Shown in pieces: positions 56,255 to 64,000 of a stretch of 64,000 bases of DNA. Location: positions 1 to 64,000 of the forward strand of contig NZ_JAGSIE010000016.1 in NCBI RefSeq assembly GCF_018138385.1. Direction: 5' to 3'. This DNA comes from Allobacillus saliphilus. GTDB lineage: Bacteria; Bacillota; Bacilli; Bacillales; Alkalibacillaceae. The position numbers were made by a program, and so were the translations under genes. How positions within the stretch are numbered: position 1 is the first letter of the stretch; each line of letters opens with the position of its first letter. The notes under the pieces were generated by a model. That model saw only the letters and a list, made by a program, of their open reading frames with translations. It had not been told where the DNA came from and searched no databases.

Positions 56255-56830
56255 ATGGGTATTTGGATTGGATTCGGGATTTTGACATTAGTGATCTTTT
56301 TAATTGTTTTATGGGTATTACATAGACATATTGAGATATCTCTACGACTCGTTTACTCGAAGGATGAAAAGGTAGCGAATATAAACGTCACATGGTTATT
56401 CATATCTTATGAAAAAACGATTATTCTTCCACAAAATGAGCAATTGCTTGACCAATTGGTAATGAGGTTAAATGAAAAGCATAAAAAACAAACGCTGAAT
56501 AACTATCGAAAAGCATATCAACAATTAATGGAAATAGCCGCTTCATTAGAGATGAATGAGTTTAAATGGAGAACGGTATACGGTCTACGGAATGCTAATG
56601 AAACAGCTACCCTTTATGGGATCGGTTATGCTGTTAAGCATGCATTTTTCCATCATATGAATCGAATTGTAAAATCCTCGGCTAAGCCAGAAATCATCAT
56701 TGAACCTAATTTTCAACAACCAGAATTCGAAACGAACTTCTCTTGCATATTCTTTGCTCCACTCGGTCACATTATAGGTAACTTAAGAAAATTGAAATCG
56801 ATTGTTAATGAGGTGGACAAATATGAGTGA
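56255..56830 (+). CDS. ytfI: DUF2953 protein (YtfI-like)
   Basis: A 191-residue protein with one N-terminal membrane span (about 4-23) and a cytoplasmic or surface domain of the DUF2953 type (ATLYGIGYAVKHAFFHH, EPNFQQPEFETNFSCIFF). Function unknown; in B. subtilis ytfI is paired with the sporulation gene ytfJ, as here. GAGGAGGTC precedes ATG at 56255. The end overlaps ytfJ by 8 bp. Confidence 0.85.
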   Translation: MGIWIGFGILTLVIFLIVLWVLHRHIEISLRLVYSKDEKVANINVTWLFISYEKTIILPQNEQLLDQLVMRLNEKHKKQTLNNYRKAYQQLMEIAASLEMNEFKWRTVYGLRNANETATLYGIGYAVKHAFFHHMNRIVKSSAKPEIIIEPNFQQPEFETNFSCIFFAPLGHIIGNLRKLKSIVNEVDKYE

Positions 56831-57287
56831 GGAACATCCGATTCAAGATTTGATGACAACGGCGCTGGATAGTATTAAAGATATGGTCGATGTAGACACG
56901 ATTATAGGAGAACCGATAGAAACGCCTGATAAGACAACGATTATTTTGCCTGTTTCAAAAGTTGGCTTCGGCTTTGCTTCTGGTGGAAGTGAGTTCGACA
57001 ACTCATCAGGTTCGAATGATTCAGATTCATCGTCTCAATCTTTACCATTCGGAGGTGGAGCAGGTGGTGGCGTATCCATTACACCAATTGCATTTCTGAT
57101 CGTCAGACCTGATGATATTCAAATGGTTCATATGAATGACCAAACCCACTTAATGGAGAAACTTCTTGAATTAGCACCGATGGCCGCTGATTATATAAAA
57201 GGCTTTATTCAAAATCAAAGTGGCCACAACAGTAACCAATCGAATGCTCAACAAGGACCACCACCTTCCGCGCCTGAACAATCTTAA
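56823..57287 (+). CDS. ytfJ: sporulation/germination protein, GerW family (YtfJ)
   Basis: A 154-residue GerW/YtfJ-family protein. Conserved N-terminus HPIQDLMTTALDSIKDMVDVDTIIG, then IILPVSKVGFGFASGGSEF and a glycine-rich GGGAGGGVSITPIAFLIV. The last 30 residues are Gln/Asn/Pro-rich. Members are made in the forespore; the cereus homologue GerW affects germination. GAGGTGG inside ytfI serves ATG at 56823. Confidence 0.9.
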   Translation: MSEEHPIQDLMTTALDSIKDMVDVDTIIGEPIETPDKTTIILPVSKVGFGFASGGSEFDNSSGSNDSDSSSQSLPFGGGAGGGVSITPIAFLIVRPDDIQMVHMNDQTHLMEKLLELAPMAADYIKGFIQNQSGHNSNQSNAQQGPPPSAPEQS

Positions 57288-57293
57288 TATCCG

Positions 57294-57347
57294 AAAATCA
57301 AGGACGACGATGCGTACGATAAGTACTATTGTTGTCCTTGATTTTTT
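57294..57347 (+). terminator. terminator after ytfJ
   Basis: AAATCAAGGAC-AC/GT-GTCCTTGATTT arms around a long loop, followed by T6. Confidence 0.87.
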
Positions 57348-57473
57348 CATAAAAGATAAAGTGTTAAAAAAGATGCAGTTCTCTGTTGCGCATGCCTAAA
57401 CTGCTTATGATTAGGAATAGACCTTGTTTCTCTGCTAAAATAAACAGAGATTGTTTGAAGCGGAGGAATGTAC

Positions 57474-58463
57474 ATGGCAGAACAAATGGAACGAGTAGAG
57501 CGTCTATTCGATTGGATCGATCATACGACGAAAATTATTGAGAGTGAAGAGTCTGTGCCTTATTTAGAAGCACTGATTGCTTCCAGTGGACTTTTATTCG
57601 ACCCTCAATTACCTGAAAACATGAAGTCTACATATGAAGAAAGTTTAGTCAATCAATTGGATCGAATCAATCTAAAAGATTTTTCCATGGAAGAACGACG
57701 TAAAGCGATGCAGATTGCAATCTTGAAAGGAATGAAAGGTGCAACGCAACAACACCACTATGTAACACCAGATACCATTGGAATACTGATGGGCTATCTA
57801 ATTGAAAAGTTTATGGATGGTCAATCCGAATTCCGTATGTTTGACCCAGCAGTTGGAACAGCAAACTTTTTATTAGCTGTATTGAATCAACTAAAAAATA
57901 AGAAAGTAGAAGCCTTCGGAAGTGAAGTCGACCCAACGTTGATGCGTTTAGCATATAATCATACAAACTTACAGGAAAGAGAAATAGAATATTTTCACCA
58001 GGACAGCTTAAAACCAATTTTATTAGAACCGGTTGATGTTGTCTTGTCCGACTTACCTGTTGGTTATTACCCGGATGACGAGAATGCACAAGGCTTTCAA
58101 CTAAAAGCTGAAGAAGGACATTCTTTCGCGCATCACTTATTTATTGAACAAAGTTTAACCTATACGAAACCTGGCGGATATTTATTTTTTCTAATTCCGA
58201 ACTTCTTATTTGAAATGGATAAAGACAAAAAGCTAAATCAATTTCTCGCCGAAGAAGCGTATATTAATGGCGTACTGGAATTACCGTCCTCTTTATTTAA
58301 AGAAGAGAAACAAGGAAAAAGTATTTTGATTTTGCAAAAGAAAGGGAATGAAGCGAAGAAACCGAGAAAAGTCATGTTGGCTCAGCTTCCATCTTTTAAA
58401 GATGCACAAGGCATGAACCGAACGATTGATCAAATCAATGAATGGTTTGCTAATGATCGATAA
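57474..58463 (+). CDS. ytxK: class I SAM-dependent methyltransferase YtxK
   Basis: A 329-residue protein resembling N6-adenine DNA methylases of type I systems. SAM motif FDPAVGTANFLLAVL, then SDLPVGYYP in place of the catalytic NPPF/DPPY motif. The missing second proline and Tyr/Phe make DNA adenine methylation doubtful. B. subtilis YtxK has the same length. GGAGG is 7 bases before ATG at 57474; the ATG at 57468 is too close. In B. subtilis ackA follows; here an EcsC-type gene does. Confidence 0.88.
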   Translation: MAEQMERVERLFDWIDHTTKIIESEESVPYLEALIASSGLLFDPQLPENMKSTYEESLVNQLDRINLKDFSMEERRKAMQIAILKGMKGATQQHHYVTPDTIGILMGYLIEKFMDGQSEFRMFDPAVGTANFLLAVLNQLKNKKVEAFGSEVDPTLMRLAYNHTNLQEREIEYFHQDSLKPILLEPVDVVLSDLPVGYYPDDENAQGFQLKAEEGHSFAHHLFIEQSLTYTKPGGYLFFLIPNFLFEMDKDKKLNQFLAEEAYINGVLELPSSLFKEEKQGKSILILQKKGNEAKKPRKVMLAQLPSFKDAQGMNRTIDQINEWFANDR

Positions 58464-58481
58464 GATTATGGGAGGGATTAA

Positions 58482-59297
58482 ATGGGAGAAGAACGCGTCT
58501 TGCGTGAAATTGATCGTTGGGTAAATGAGATGTCCAGTTATGAACTCAATGATTTTGAGAAGTTATACGACGATTGGATGATGCAATACTTTTCAAAGCT
58601 TCCAGATTCAATAAAGAGGAATTTCTTCGAATCCATCGATCAATGGTTTTTATTTACGTATACCTTTTTGCAGAATACGAATAGTCAAACAGAGGCAACA
58701 CAACGAATTTTGCAAATTGCTCGTACCTATGACGAGCACATTGAACGAATTGAGGATTTGCAGGAGCTGTCGATTGAAAAGCTGACATATCTAGCTGATC
58801 AGCAAGTTGCGAAAAATCGGGTATACAGTTTTGCACAAGGTGGAATTACTGGTGCAGGTGGTTTTCTATTACTAGCTGCTGATTTGCCGTTAATTGTTGC
58901 GTTGAACTTGCGGAGCATTCAACTGATTGGGTCGTCATTTGGTTATAATTTGAACAACCCGATTGAAATGTTGATCGCATTGAAAGTGTTTCATGCCGGT
59001 TCCTTACCGAAGCGTTTGCAAGGTGCCGCGTGGGAAGACTTGCAAGAGCAAGTTAAAGAATTAGAGTCAGTTATGAAAAACAAAGAATTACTGACGGATG
59101 AAACATGGTTGAACCAACCGATTCGCCAGCTCTTTAAAACATTATTCATTGTTGGTTTCCGTAAGAAACTATTCCAAGGAATCCCTCTTGTCAGCGTAGG
59201 AATAGGTGCCGCTTATAATTATAAGTTGGCAAAGCAATTGACTGACTTTGCGAAACGATTTTATCAATATCGGTTCATCCAAGATCGTCAATCGTAG
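58482..59297 (+). CDS. EcsC-domain protein
   Basis: A 271-residue EcsC-family protein with a glycine-rich amphipathic/hydrophobic central segment (QGGITGAGGFLLLAADLPLIVALNLRSI) and a second hydrophobic stretch near the C-terminus (GIPLVSVGIGAAYNYKLA). Function of the domain is unknown. GGGAGGG precedes ATG at 58482, 18 bp after ytxK, so the two form an operon ended by a terminator. Confidence 0.85.
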   Translation: MGEERVLREIDRWVNEMSSYELNDFEKLYDDWMMQYFSKLPDSIKRNFFESIDQWFLFTYTFLQNTNSQTEATQRILQIARTYDEHIERIEDLQELSIEKLTYLADQQVAKNRVYSFAQGGITGAGGFLLLAADLPLIVALNLRSIQLIGSSFGYNLNNPIEMLIALKVFHAGSLPKRLQGAAWEDLQEQVKELESVMKNKELLTDETWLNQPIRQLFKTLFIVGFRKKLFQGIPLVSVGIGAAYNYKLAKQLTDFAKRFYQYRFIQDRQS

Positions 59298-59310
59298 TGA
59301 CAATATAACT

Positions 59311-59355
59311 AAAAAATGGCCTAATGAGAAAATGAATCTCACTTAGGCCATTTTT
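59311..59355. terminator. bidirectional terminator
   Basis: AAAAATGGCCTAA-GAG/CTC-CTTAGGCCATTTTT between the convergent EcsC-type and universal stress protein genes. Confidence 0.92.
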
Positions 59356-59357
59356 CC

Positions 59358-59813
59358 TTATTCTTCACTGTCTACACTTGAACGAACGACAAGCACGTCC
59401 GTCGTTGCGAAACGTGTAATATGTTCAGAAACACTGCCAATGAAGAAACGTTCAACGGTGTTTAATCCGGTTGCTCCACAAATGATTAGATCAACATTAT
59501 TTTTAGGCGCAATTTCTTTAGGTATTTTCACTTTTGGTGAACCACTTTCAAGAATGGTTTCAACATGTTGGCATTCTGCTTTTTCTGCACGTTCTTTATA
59601 ATTATTGACTAATTGTAATCCGTCATTTTGAATTCGTTGCGAAATCCCTTGATCATAAGCTTCAATAGAAGAGTAAGCTCGCGTATCAATCACGTGGGTA
59701 ATAAATAACTTGGCATCATTCCGTTTGGCAATCTCAACCGCTTTTTTAAACGCTAGCTCAGACGTTTTTGAACCGTCAACCGCGACAAGGATCTTGTGAT
59801 ACTTCATTGCCAT
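59358..59813 (-). CDS. universal stress protein (UspA family)
   Basis: A 151-residue Usp-domain protein: N-terminal YHKILVAVDGSKTSELAF and the ATP-binding GATGLNTVERFFIGSVS (G-2x-G-9x-G-S/T), so it is probably of the ATP-binding type. Cytoplasmic; role unspecified. GGAGGTG serves ATG at 59813; the frame remains open further upstream without a site. Confidence 0.92.
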   Translation of the reverse strand: MAMKYHKILVAVDGSKTSELAFKKAVEIAKRNDAKLFITHVIDTRAYSSIEAYDQGISQRIQNDGLQLVNNYKERAEKAECQHVETILESGSPKVKIPKEIAPKNNVDLIICGATGLNTVERFFIGSVSEHITRFATTDVLVVRSSVDSEE

Positions 59814-59966
59814 ATGAACACCTCCAACGAATTTTGATTCTATTTTCATTATATCATTATTTGAATCAAATGAAAAGCAATGCGTATAGGACGATCATTG
59901 CTTTTATATGTATTGTTCGTGTTAAAATGAAAGATATGTAATTGTAGTGATATGAGGTGACTAAAA

Positions 59967-60731
59967 GTGCGACATGTGTTAATTACAGCAGGTTCGAAAG
60001 GTCTAGGGAAAATGATGACCGATTATTTTTTGAAAAAAGGTTATAGCGTTACGGCAACGTACCGTTCAGACAAGGCACGGGCAAACCAATTAGTCGAGAT
60101 GTATAAAGATAAACAAGACCGACTTCAAGTGTTGCAATTAGATGTTACTGATAAGAAACAAATTGATAAGGTGGTTGACCAAGCAGTAAATCGTTTCGGC
60201 CGTATTGATTGCTTTGTGAGTAATGCTGGACCATACATTTTTGAACGAAAAAAATTAGTGGACTATGAAGAAGAAGAATGGAATCAAATGGTCAATGGGA
60301 ATTTAGATGTATCATTTTATTTCTTGAAAAAAATTATTCCAATAATGCGTAGTCAACAATTTGGGCGAGTTGTATTTTTAGGTTTCCAAGGTGTGAACAA
60401 TACACCAGGCTGGATCTATCGCTCAGCGTTTGCCGCGGCAAAAGTGGGAACAGCTTCATTGATGAAAACAGTAGCATTAGAAGAAGCAGAATTTGGCATT
60501 ACCGCCAATATGGTCGCTCCAGGCAATATTACTGGTGAGATGAAGGAAAGTCCGATTGAGGAGAGTCGCCAAGTCGCTGAAACCGAAACGCCAATCGGTC
60601 GACCTGGAACGGGAGAAGATATTGCACGAACGGTCGGCTTCTTATGTGAGGATGATTCCGATATGATTACAGGCTCTGTCATAGAAGTAACCGGAGGGTT
60701 AGATGTTATTCATCGTCATTTGACAAAATAG
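59967..60731 (+). CDS. SDR-family protein with altered catalytic residues (YtkK-like)
   Basis: A 254-residue short-chain dehydrogenase-fold protein, nearest by look to FabG. The NAD(P) loop reads TAGSKGLG rather than TGxxxGxG, and the structural SNAG motif is kept. In the active site K159 is present, but the position of the catalytic Tyr holds F155 (YRSAFAAAK) and that of the catalytic Ser holds G142. It may therefore be non-reductive or use another tyrosine (Y151). B. subtilis ytkK is the likely counterpart. GTG start at 59967 with GAGGTGA. Confidence 0.82.
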   Translation: MRHVLITAGSKGLGKMMTDYFLKKGYSVTATYRSDKARANQLVEMYKDKQDRLQVLQLDVTDKKQIDKVVDQAVNRFGRIDCFVSNAGPYIFERKKLVDYEEEEWNQMVNGNLDVSFYFLKKIIPIMRSQQFGRVVFLGFQGVNNTPGWIYRSAFAAAKVGTASLMKTVALEEAEFGITANMVAPGNITGEMKESPIEESRQVAETETPIGRPGTGEDIARTVGFLCEDDSDMITGSVIEVTGGLDVIHRHLTK

Positions 60732-60800
60732 TTTCACATTTTAGAAAGCTAATGATATATTTGAATGAGATACATATCTATTTGCTAGGAGGGGTGGGGT

Positions 60801-61922
60801 ATGAGAATTGGAGTACCCAGAGAGATTAAAAATAACGAAAACCGTGTCGCTTTGACACCAGCTGGCGTTGTGTCTTTTGTAGAACAAGGACATGAGGTTT
60901 ATGTAGAAACGAATGCAGGTGAAGGTTCTAATTTTACCGATGACCAATATGCTGAGGCGGGGGCTACGATTGTTTCAACCGCAAAAGAAGCTTGGCAACA
61001 AGAGATGGTTATGAAAGTAAAAGAGCCATTGGAAGAAGAATTTGATTATTTTTATGAAGGGCAAATTCTTTTAACATTCCTTCATTTGGCGAATGAACCG
61101 GAAGTAACGAAAGCGTTGATTGATCGGAAAGTAATTGGTATCGCTTACGAGACAGTTCAATTACCGAATGGCGCATTGCCACTATTGACACCGATGAGCG
61201 AGGTTGCTGGACGAATGGCCTCACAAATCGGTGCGCAGTTTTTGGAAAAAACAAAAGGTGGTAAAGGTGTTCTCTTAGGTGGTATTCCAGGTGTGGTACC
61301 AGGGAATGTCACTGTCATCGGCGGTGGTGCTGTCGGAACGGGTGCTGCGAAAATTGCAGTCGGTTTAGGTGCAAATGTAACGATGTTGGATGTGAATGCT
61401 GCCAGACTTCGTGAGCTGGATGACTTGTTCGGCAATCAAGTGAATACAGTTATGTCGAATCCGTTAAATATTGAGCATGCGGTTGCGAATTCAGATTTAG
61501 TGATCGGCGCTGTCTTAATTCCGGGTGCTAAAGCGCCAACATTAGTAACGGAAGCTATGGTGAAGAAAATGTCACCAGGTTCTGTAATAGTTGATGTTGC
61601 CGTTGACCAGGGCGGAATTTTTGAAACAATCGACCGGGTGACGACGCATGATAATCCAACGTATGAAAAACACGGCGTTGTTCATTACGCAGTAGCGAAT
61701 ATGCCAGGAGCTGTTCCACGTACGTCAACCATTGGCTTGACAAACGTTACAGTCCCATACGCTTTACAAATCGCTAATAAAGGATACAAAAGAGCGTGTG
61801 AAGATAATGAGAATTTACGTAAAGGAATTAATACATTGGATGGCTATTGCACCTTTGAAGCGGTTGCAGAAGCACACCAATTGGATTTTAAAGATGTCAC
61901 TGAGTTGTTAGCTTCAAAATAA
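60801..61922 (+). CDS. ald: alanine dehydrogenase
   Basis: A 373-residue NAD-dependent alanine dehydrogenase: [23 protein letters not shown] at the N-terminus, the substrate-binding HLANEP region, Rossmann motif [15 protein letters not shown] and VDVAVDQGG. It converts alanine to pyruvate and ammonia, and supports alanine use and sporulation. AGGAGGGGTGGGGT precedes ATG at 60801. Single gene with a terminator. Confidence 0.96.
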   Translation: MRIGVPREIKNNENRVALTPAGVVSFVEQGHEVYVETNAGEGSNFTDDQYAEAGATIVSTAKEAWQQEMVMKVKEPLEEEFDYFYEGQILLTFLHLANEPEVTKALIDRKVIGIAYETVQLPNGALPLLTPMSEVAGRMASQIGAQFLEKTKGGKGVLLGGIPGVVPGNVTVIGGGAVGTGAAKIAVGLGANVTMLDVNAARLRELDDLFGNQVNTVMSNPLNIEHAVANSDLVIGAVLIPGAKAPTLVTEAMVKKMSPGSVIVDVAVDQGGIFETIDRVTTHDNPTYEKHGVVHYAVANMPGAVPRTSTIGLTNVTVPYALQIANKGYKRACEDNENLRKGINTLDGYCTFEAVAEAHQLDFKDVTELLASK

Positions 61923-61923
61923 T

Positions 61924-61966
61924 AAAAGCTGTCCACCGTCGACGAATGACGCTGGACAGCTTTTTT
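61924..61966. terminator. bidirectional terminator between ald and the M24 peptidase gene
   Basis: 12-bp stem AAAAGCTGTCCA/TGGACAGCTTTT followed by further T. Confidence 0.9.
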
Positions 61967-61976
61967 AAAGATATTG

Positions 61977-63065
61977 CTACAGTTGAATAAGATCTTTAGT
62001 GAATGTGGTTAACGTCTCTGCACCTTGCTTGGTGACAAAAACATCATCTTCAATGCGAACTCCACCAACACCTGGCAAATAAATTCCCGGCTCAATTGTG
62101 TAGCACATACCTTGTTGCAGTAGCGAATCATTATTTGAAGCGAGTGATGGGAATTCGTGGACTTCGATTCCTAACCCGTGTCCAATTCGGTGCATAAAAT
62201 ATTCACCATAGCCGGCTGCTTCAATCACTTCTCGTGCAGCACGGTCGATTTTACCGAGAGGAACTCCGATTTGGCTTACCTCTAACGCTTTCTTTTGTGC
62301 GTTTAAAACCGTTTGATAAATATCTTTTTGTTGGTCAGATACTTCTCCAATAGCAACTGTTCGAGTGATATCGGAACAATAACCTTTATGGACGACACCT
62401 AAATCCATTAACACAAAGTCGCCCGATTTCATCTTTGTTAGATCCGGATTTCCATGTGGTGCTGCCGATTTTTCCCCTGTTAAAACCGTCGTACCGAAAG
62501 ACATTTCGCGAATGCCTTCTTTTTTTAGCGCAAATTCAATCTCTGCAATGAGTGAAAGCTCAGTCTGTCCAACTTCAATATGCTTGGTTGCAGTTTCAAT
62601 AGCAAAGTCGGCATATTCAGCGGCTTCTTTTAAATAACGATATTCTTGGTCGTCTTTTATTAAGCGGAGATTATTTAAGATTGTTTGTCCATCAACTAGA
62701 TCAGCTGTATGAAAAACACTTTTCAACTGCTCAAATCGATTAACATTCAATACTTCTTTTTCAATCGCTAAACGGTTTATTCCACTTATACCTGAGAGAC
62801 TCTTCTTCAATAATTCCCATGGATTTTCGTGATCTCCATAATAGATGACATCCTCTGTAAACCCAGCATTTTTCACATCTTCTTCTTCAAGTGAAGGACA
62901 AATCAATAAGACATTTCCGCGAACATCTACATACAAAGCAAGTAAACGTTCATGGGCTTCTGCGTAAATATTGGTGTAGTAATACAAATTTGCTTTGGAT
63001 GTCATGAAGACAGCGTCCATTTGTTCCTTTCTTAATTCTTTTGTCAGTTGTTCAATCCGTTCCAT
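61977..63065 (-). CDS. M24-family Xaa-Pro peptidase
   Basis: A 362-residue creatinase/prolidase-fold metallopeptidase. N-terminal domain about 1-130; catalytic domain with metal ligands in DLGVVHKGYCSDITRT (two Asp), HRIGHGLGIEVHE (His), YTIEPGIYLPGVGGVRIEDD (Glu, Glu). It should release the residue preceding proline, as in B. subtilis YkvY or YqhT. GGAGAGGTGACGAA precedes ATG at 63065. It is divergent from ytkL. Confidence 0.92.
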   Translation of the reverse strand: MERIEQLTKELRKEQMDAVFMTSKANLYYYTNIYAEAHERLLALYVDVRGNVLLICPSLEEEDVKNAGFTEDVIYYGDHENPWELLKKSLSGISGINRLAIEKEVLNVNRFEQLKSVFHTADLVDGQTILNNLRLIKDDQEYRYLKEAAEYADFAIETATKHIEVGQTELSLIAEIEFALKKEGIREMSFGTTVLTGEKSAAPHGNPDLTKMKSGDFVLMDLGVVHKGYCSDITRTVAIGEVSDQQKDIYQTVLNAQKKALEVSQIGVPLGKIDRAAREVIEAAGYGEYFMHRIGHGLGIEVHEFPSLASNNDSLLQQGMCYTIEPGIYLPGVGGVRIEDDVFVTKQGAETLTTFTKDLIQL

Positions 63066-63175
63066 TTCGTCACCTCTCCAATTTTTGTTCTTATGTGTTA
63101 TCCTATCGTAAGAAGGGAAAATAAGAAACTGTCTAAAACCCTTGATGTATGGAATTATTTAAAGGAGGTCTTTTC

Positions 63176-63856
63176 ATGAAAGTATCTTATCACGCGCATT
63201 CTGTTGTAAAAGTTGAAGCAAATGGGAAAACAATTTTAATTGATCCGTTCATCACAGGGAATGAAAATTGCGATTTAAAATTGGAAAGTGTGAAAGCAGA
63301 TGTTATTTTACTGACACATGGTCATAATGATCATGTAGGAGATACTGAAGAAATCGCCAAAAATAATAATTCACTTGTCATAGCACCATTTGAATTGGCA
63401 AATTATTTAGGCGATAAAGGGTTAAACACTCATCCAATGCACATTGGTGGATCACATGAATTTGACTTCGGAACGGTTAAGCTGACGCAAGCGTTCCATG
63501 GATCTAGTTATACAGAAGAAGATGGCACGATTGTTTATACTGGCATGCCAGCTGGGATTATTCTCACGATTGATGGCAAGACCATTTATCATTTAGGTGA
63601 CACAGCACTATTTACGGATTTGAAAATGTATGGAGAAATGCACGACATAGATTTAGCTTTCGTTCCAATCGGAGACAACTTCACAATGGGACCAGCAGAT
63701 GCGAAATTGGCTTCGGAATGGATTCAAGCGAAACAAGTCGTTCCAATTCATTACGATACATTTCCAGTTATTGAACAAGATCCTAATGCCTTTGTTGAGA
63801 AGTTAGGCAAAGGAGTAGGGAAAGTGATGAAAGCTGGAGACATGGTTGAGTTATAA
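63176..63856 (+). CDS. ytkL: UPF0173 metal-dependent hydrolase YtkL
   Basis: A 226-residue metallo-beta-lactamase-fold protein: [13 protein letters not shown] at the N-terminus, metal motif [10 protein letters not shown] and later HLGDTALF and PIHYDTFP. Length equals B. subtilis YtkL; the substrate is unknown. An upstream in-frame ATG (63149) includes the ribosome site AAAGGAGG in its coding frame, so ATG at 63176 is the start. A strong terminator follows. Confidence 0.93.
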   Translation: MKVSYHAHSVVKVEANGKTILIDPFITGNENCDLKLESVKADVILLTHGHNDHVGDTEEIAKNNNSLVIAPFELANYLGDKGLNTHPMHIGGSHEFDFGTVKLTQAFHGSSYTEEDGTIVYTGMPAGIILTIDGKTIYHLGDTALFTDLKMYGEMHDIDLAFVPIGDNFTMGPADAKLASEWIQAKQVVPIHYDTFPVIEQDPNAFVEKLGKGVGKVMKAGDMVEL

Positions 63857-63872
63857 GAGTGATGTAATAGAT

Positions 63873-63899
63873 GCCACGAGGCTTGCCTCGTGGCTTTTT
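63873..63899 (+). terminator. terminator after ytkL
   Basis: Perfect 9-bp stem GCCACGAGG/CCTCGTGGC with a CTTG loop, then T5. The remaining 101 bases of the window hold no gene. Confidence 0.93.
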
Positions 63900-64000
63900 C
63901 ATTATTGCATTTCGATAATTTAGTCGCCTTTTTGCTTGGAAGTGTAGGCGTCTCAACACCCGAATGGTGCTCGAATGTGTTTATTTGGTCGAATAGAAGC

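Overview
The window is low-GC chromosomal DNA from an endospore-forming Bacillaceae bacterium. Gene content and order largely follow the Bacillus subtilis ytfP-murJ, ytmP-trmB-ytnP-ytpQR-murC, ytxGHJ-aroA-ccpA-motPS-acuCBA, tyrS-rpsD-ytsP-refZ-ezrA-nifZ-thiI-sspA, ytfI-ytfJ-ytxK and ytkK-ald-ytkL stretches. Sporulation genes (sspA, gerW/ytfJ-like, cotZ/exsY-like), a bacilliredoxin, T-box control of tyrS and a sigma-B promoter before ytxG all support this. The genus cannot be fixed from sequence reading alone. The sodium-type MotPS stator hints at a salt- or alkali-tolerant relative of Oceanobacillus or Virgibacillus.

Layout. 1-766: 3' end of a group II intron, then six 52-bp tandem repeats. 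767-9.7 kb: flavoprotein, lipid II flippase, pseudouridine synthase, RNA cyclic phosphodiesterase, lipid kinase, tRNA m7G methyltransferase and lactonase-like genes. 9.8-17 kb: a gene interrupted by an in-frame stop, ytzB/ytoP/ytoQ-like genes, a lipoprotein and EIIC-like pair, ytpQ-ytpR and nicotinate phosphoribosyltransferase. 17-26.7 kb: murC, an M29 aminopeptidase, the ytxG-ytxH-ytxJ stress cluster, mntR, aroA, ccpA and motPS. 26.8-32.5 kb (minus strand): acuABC and a class A penicillin-binding protein. 32.6-40.7 kb: T-box-controlled tyrS, a UPF0182 membrane protein, peroxiredoxin, NfrA-type reductase and a YtcI-type acyl-CoA ligase. 40.8-45.3 kb: a complete Bce-type peptide-antibiotic sensing and detoxification module with a palindromic BceR-like operator. 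45.5-48.9 kb: an EAL protein, a small membrane protein and a three-gene spore-surface island. 49-64 kb: rpsD with leader, fRMsr, refZ, ezrA, cysteine desulfurase-thiI, sspA, ytfI-ytfJ, ytxK, EcsC, Usp, an unusual SDR, ald, an M24 peptidase and ytkL.

Two things stand out. First, four intergenic gaps carry degenerate tandem arrays with a 21-bp period, each placed after a rho-independent terminator; a fifth gap carries the perfectly phased 52-bp array. Second, the spore-surface island holds a collagen-like protein whose C-terminal domain is visibly paralogous to the N-terminal SPOCS-like domain of a neighbouring protein, flanking a CotZ/ExsY-type crust protein gene with a textbook sigma-K promoter. 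No tRNA or rRNA genes, complete insertion sequences or CRISPR arrays were seen.
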